Assembly (NCBI GenBank): GCA_038331135.1
Contig: JBBQOS010000022.1
Span: forward strand, 1-15,098
Direction: 5' to 3'
Origin: UBA9337 sp038331135
GTDB taxonomy: Bacteria > Patescibacteriota > Minisyncoccia > Moranbacterales > UBA9337
Length of the DNA stretch: 15,098 nt
The position numbers were made by a program, and so were the translations under genes. Below, piece after piece: positions 13,622-15,098 of this stretch; the first letter of the stretch is position 1; each line of letters opens with the position of its first letter. Under the pieces are notes generated by a model. That model had not been told where the DNA came from, did no database searches, and saw only the letters and a list, made by a program, of their open reading frames with translations.

Positions 13622-13704
13622 GCCATGAGCGAGAATTGAACTCGCGACCTACGCGTGGAGTTTATCAGCCTCTGGCTGAAGTGCGTCGTCTCGCCTGCCA
13701 TTGC
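13622..13704 (-). pseudogene. tRNA-like sequence, 3' half only convincing
   Basis: Read on the - strand, the 3' half is clear: a variable-region-like AGGTC (13646-13650), a perfect T arm GCGAG-TTCAATT-CTCGC (13629-13645), and an acceptor 3' strand TCATGGC (13622-13628). The 5' half is not: GCAATGG (13698-13704) could close the acceptor with one A-G mismatch and one wobble, giving 83 nt. I cannot place a D arm or a standard anticodon stem. ACGC and GCGT flank a 28-nt stretch that holds a small hairpin CAGCC-AGA-GGCTG and a CTGATAA string like the tRNA-Ile loop. It could be a remnant, an interrupted tRNA or an attachment-site scar. Confidence 0.4.
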
Positions 13705-13796
13705 CTGAGCCTACAATCGGACTTGAACCGATAACCTACGGTTTACGATACCGTTGCTCTACCAATTGAGCTATGTAGGCTTAGGCGATGGCGGGC
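13693..13796. repeat. inverted repeat flanking tRNA-Thr
   Basis: GCCTGCCATTGCCT (13693-13706) and AGGCGATGGCGGGC (13783-13796) are reverse complements at 12 of 14 positions. They flank the tRNA two bases from each end, so a precursor could extend the acceptor stem. Confidence 0.65.
13709..13780 (-). tRNA. tRNA-Thr(CGT)
   Basis: A complete 72-nt cloverleaf on the - strand. Acceptor GCCTACA / TGTAGGC, D arm GCTC-AATTGGTA-GAGC, anticodon stem ACGGT / ACCGT with loop ATCGTAA giving anticodon CGT (reads ACG), variable AGGTT, and T arm ATCGG-TTCAAGT-CCGAT. All stems pair fully. CCA is not encoded. The next base is T, where tRNA-Thr usually has A as discriminator. Confidence 0.93.
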
Positions 13797-13802
13797 AGGT
13801 CT

Positions 13803-13946
13803 ACCTCCGCCAGCTGGCGGATGAGCTAAGGTGGCGAATAGTATTAATAATAACTATTGTACTAAAACAAGTATCATTGTAATATAAATATAGTTAAATA
13901 TCAAATTAATAATTAATCTTGCCGTTCACCTCCGCCGGTTGGCGGA
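13803..13946. repeat. two copies of a TCCGCC/GGCGGA palindrome
   Basis: ACCTCCGCC-AGC-TGGCGGA (13803-13821) and ACCTCCGCC-GGT-TGGCGGA (13928-13946) differ only in the central three bases. After the second copy an extra GGCGGA (13955-13960) could compete for TCCGCC. Between them is AT-rich sequence (13822-13927) with no gene and only weak promoter-like boxes. Confidence 0.7.
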
Positions 13947-13967
13947 TAGTCAGAGGCGGAAAAAAAT

Positions 13968-14705
13968 ATGGAAATAATATTGGGCATAGTGGTCTTTATT
14001 GTATTGGTTTCAATTAAGCAAATCAATCAATATGAAAGAGGAGTTAAATTTACTATTGGTAAGTACTCCGGAATTATGGAACCCGGTTGGAGATTGGTTG
14101 TTCCGGTTTTTCAAGGTTATCAAAAAGTAGATATGCGTATCAAAGCTGTAGATGTGCCAGATCAAGAAGCAATTACCAAAGATAATATTTCTGTTAAAGT
14201 TAATGCGGTTATTTACTACAAAGTTAAAGATGCCAATAAAGCCATTATTGAAGTTGAAAACTTTTTTTATGCAGTAAGTCAGTTGGCGCAAACTACAATG
14301 CGAAATGTAGTAGGGGAAGTTAACCTGGATGAGCTTCTTTCCAATCGAGATACAATCGCCGAAAAAATTCGATCAATTGTTGATTTGGCTACAGATGCTT
14401 GGGGAATCGAGGTGCAATCCGTGGAGCTCAAAGACGTCAATCTTCCTGAAGAAATGAAAAGAGTAATCGGTAAACAAGCTGAAGCTGAGAGAGAAAAACG
14501 TTCAGTTATTATTAAAGCGGAGGGCGAAGTAATCGCAGCCGAAAATTTGGCTAAAGCCGCCGCTACTTTATCAGGCTCAAGCGGGGCGCTTCATTTGCGA
14601 ACTCTGAGCACAATAAATGACGTAAGCTCGGACCAATCCAACACAATAATATTTGCCTTGCCGATAGAAGTACTAAGAGCAATTGAAGGAATAAATAAAA
14701 AATAA
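13968..14705 (+). CDS. slipin / stomatin-like SPFH (band 7) protein
   Basis: Membrane-anchored scaffold of the SPFH family, thought to oligomerise and organise membrane microdomains. A single N-terminal hydrophobic helix (about 2-16, EIILGIVVFIVLVSI) is followed by the SPFH domain (about 20-185): NQYERGVKFTIGKYSGIMEPG (20-40... start), RIKAVDVPDQEAITKDNISV (57-76) and QLAQTTMRNVVGEVNLDELL (105-124). A charged helix EAEREKRSVIIKAEGE (172-187) and an Ala-rich stretch come next, then the slipin ending IIFALPIEVLRAIEG. Length of 245 fits slipins. Slipins are often next to an NfeD protease gene; none is seen upstream here, and the next gene downstream is not NfeD-like in its first 79 residues. AGAGG about 11 nt before the ATG is a weak ribosome binding site at the edge of a palindromic repeat. 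Confidence 0.93.
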   Translation: MEIILGIVVFIVLVSIKQINQYERGVKFTIGKYSGIMEPGWRLVVPVFQGYQKVDMRIKAVDVPDQEAITKDNISVKVNAVIYYKVKDANKAIIEVENFFYAVSQLAQTTMRNVVGEVNLDELLSNRDTIAEKIRSIVDLATDAWGIEVQSVELKDVNLPEEMKRVIGKQAEAEREKRSVIIKAEGEVIAAENLAKAAATLSGSSGALHLRTLSTINDVSSDQSNTIIFALPIEVLRAIEGINKK

Positions 14706-14728
14706 ATTGCCATTTTTTTAATGTTGTT

Positions 14729-14784
14729 ATGCTAATATATTAACATGCTAAAAAGCTAAAATGCTAAAATACTAAAATGCTAAT
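14729..14784 (+). repeat. seven-unit 8-nt periodic array
   Basis: ATGCTAAT, ATATTAAC, ATGCTAAA, AAGCTAAA, ATGCTAAA, ATACTAAA and ATGCTAAT follow without gaps: 56 bp, exactly seven octamers. This is the longest array in the window and gives the consensus ATGCTAAA. Confidence 0.8.
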
Positions 14785-14792
14785 TGAATTAT

Positions 14793-14820
14793 TTGCAATT
14801 AAATTAGTTCGTGGTATAAT
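14793..14820 (+). promoter_or_regulatory. extended -10 promoter for the last gene
   Basis: TATAAT (14815-14820) with TG at 14812-14813 forms a good extended -10. TTGCAA (14793-14798) is a partial -35 with 16-bp spacing. The start codon is 39 nt after the -10 box. Confidence 0.55.
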
Positions 14821-14859
14821 AAATTAAATTAATAAACTTTAATAAAAATAAAAAAAATT

Positions 14860-15098
14860 ATGAAATTTATTTTAAGGGTAGCAATCGTAATGATGATGTG
14901 CGTGATGTCAATCGGGTTTTCTGGAAAAATCCATGCACAGGAAACTGTTTTTGATATAAATGATGATAAGCAAATTCAGATAGATCCGAAGGCAATTGTA
15001 GTTGCTACAGTGGAAATCTATGATGCAAAAATAGTGACACAAGATAATAATAACCTCAAAATTTCCTTTGATCTTTTCAATGGAGAAAAAATCCAGCC
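14860..15098 (+). CDS. secreted or surface protein, 3' end outside the window
   Basis: An ATG at 14860 opens a frame that runs off the window after 79 codons with no stop. The first 27 residues look like a signal peptide: MKFILR, a hydrophobic core VAIVMMMCVMSIGFSG, then KIHAQ with likely cleavage after HAQ (A-x-A-like). Cys14 is in the core and is not a lipobox. The mature start (ETVFDINDDKQIQIDP..., then VEIYDAKIVTQDNNNLKISF) is hydrophilic, Asp/Asn-rich and beta-strand-like. I do not recognise the family. A promoter and an A-rich leader without Shine-Dalgarno precede it. Confidence 0.75.
   Translation, partial: MKFILRVAIVMMMCVMSIGFSGKIHAQETVFDINDDKQIQIDPKAIVVATVEIYDAKIVTQDNNNLKISFDLFNGEKIQ

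Noticed and set aside
13622..13704. Functional tRNA-Ile(GAT), from the CTGATAA string
   Set aside because: The flanking five-base stems do not pair (only three central pairs), the distance to the T arm is wrong, and no D arm is present.

Overview
The window is AT-rich bacterial chromosome with short genes, nearly all on the + strand. Almost no start has a Shine-Dalgarno sequence, and the intergenic spaces are full of short palindromic or periodic repeats. Gene content (lysS, obg, serS, a REP-associated transposase, a four-helix-bundle protein, a compact porGDAB set, a slipin) and the repeat style suggest a Patescibacteria/CPR genome, possibly a Parcubacteria-like lineage. That placement is inference; no rRNA or marker tree is available here. 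UGA appears to be a normal stop.

Layout. 1-4377: housekeeping genes lysS, obg/cgtA and serS, separated by repeat-bearing spacers. 4352-5157: a RAYT (REP-associated tyrosine transposase) gene bounded by two nearly identical ~90-bp triads of REP hairpins. The left triad overlaps the 3' end of serS, and further REP copies lie inside the transposase gene. 5169-6434: a GH1 beta-glycosidase whose 3' end runs into a 9-nt periodic repeat. 6700-9351: a MacB/LolD-type ABC ATPase with an unusual duplicated C-terminal domain, then its MacB/FtsX-type permease. 9461-13226: a four-subunit 2-oxoacid (probably pyruvate):ferredoxin oxidoreductase in the order gamma, delta, alpha, beta. It is interrupted by a four-helix-bundle gene and by three repeat-rich spacers. 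13227-13967: 740 bp without a protein gene, holding repeats, a strong terminator-like hairpin, a tRNA-like remnant and tRNA-Thr(CGT) on the - strand. 13968-14705: slipin. 14860-end: the start of a secreted protein cut by the window edge.

How it fits together. The oxidoreductase would turn pyruvate into acetyl-CoA and reduced ferredoxin, and the glycosidase could feed sugars into that route. The ABC pair looks like an exporter or lipoprotein/peptide translocation system.

The most interesting signal is the repeat biology. At least five families of short repeats occupy the spacers, and several have entered genes: they supply the last codons and stop of serS, an insertion in lysS, two segments of the transposase, and the ribosome binding site of porB. 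One family keeps a GAGTAC-like loop while its stem sequences change with pairing preserved. Another set of spacers carries arrays with an 8-nt period.
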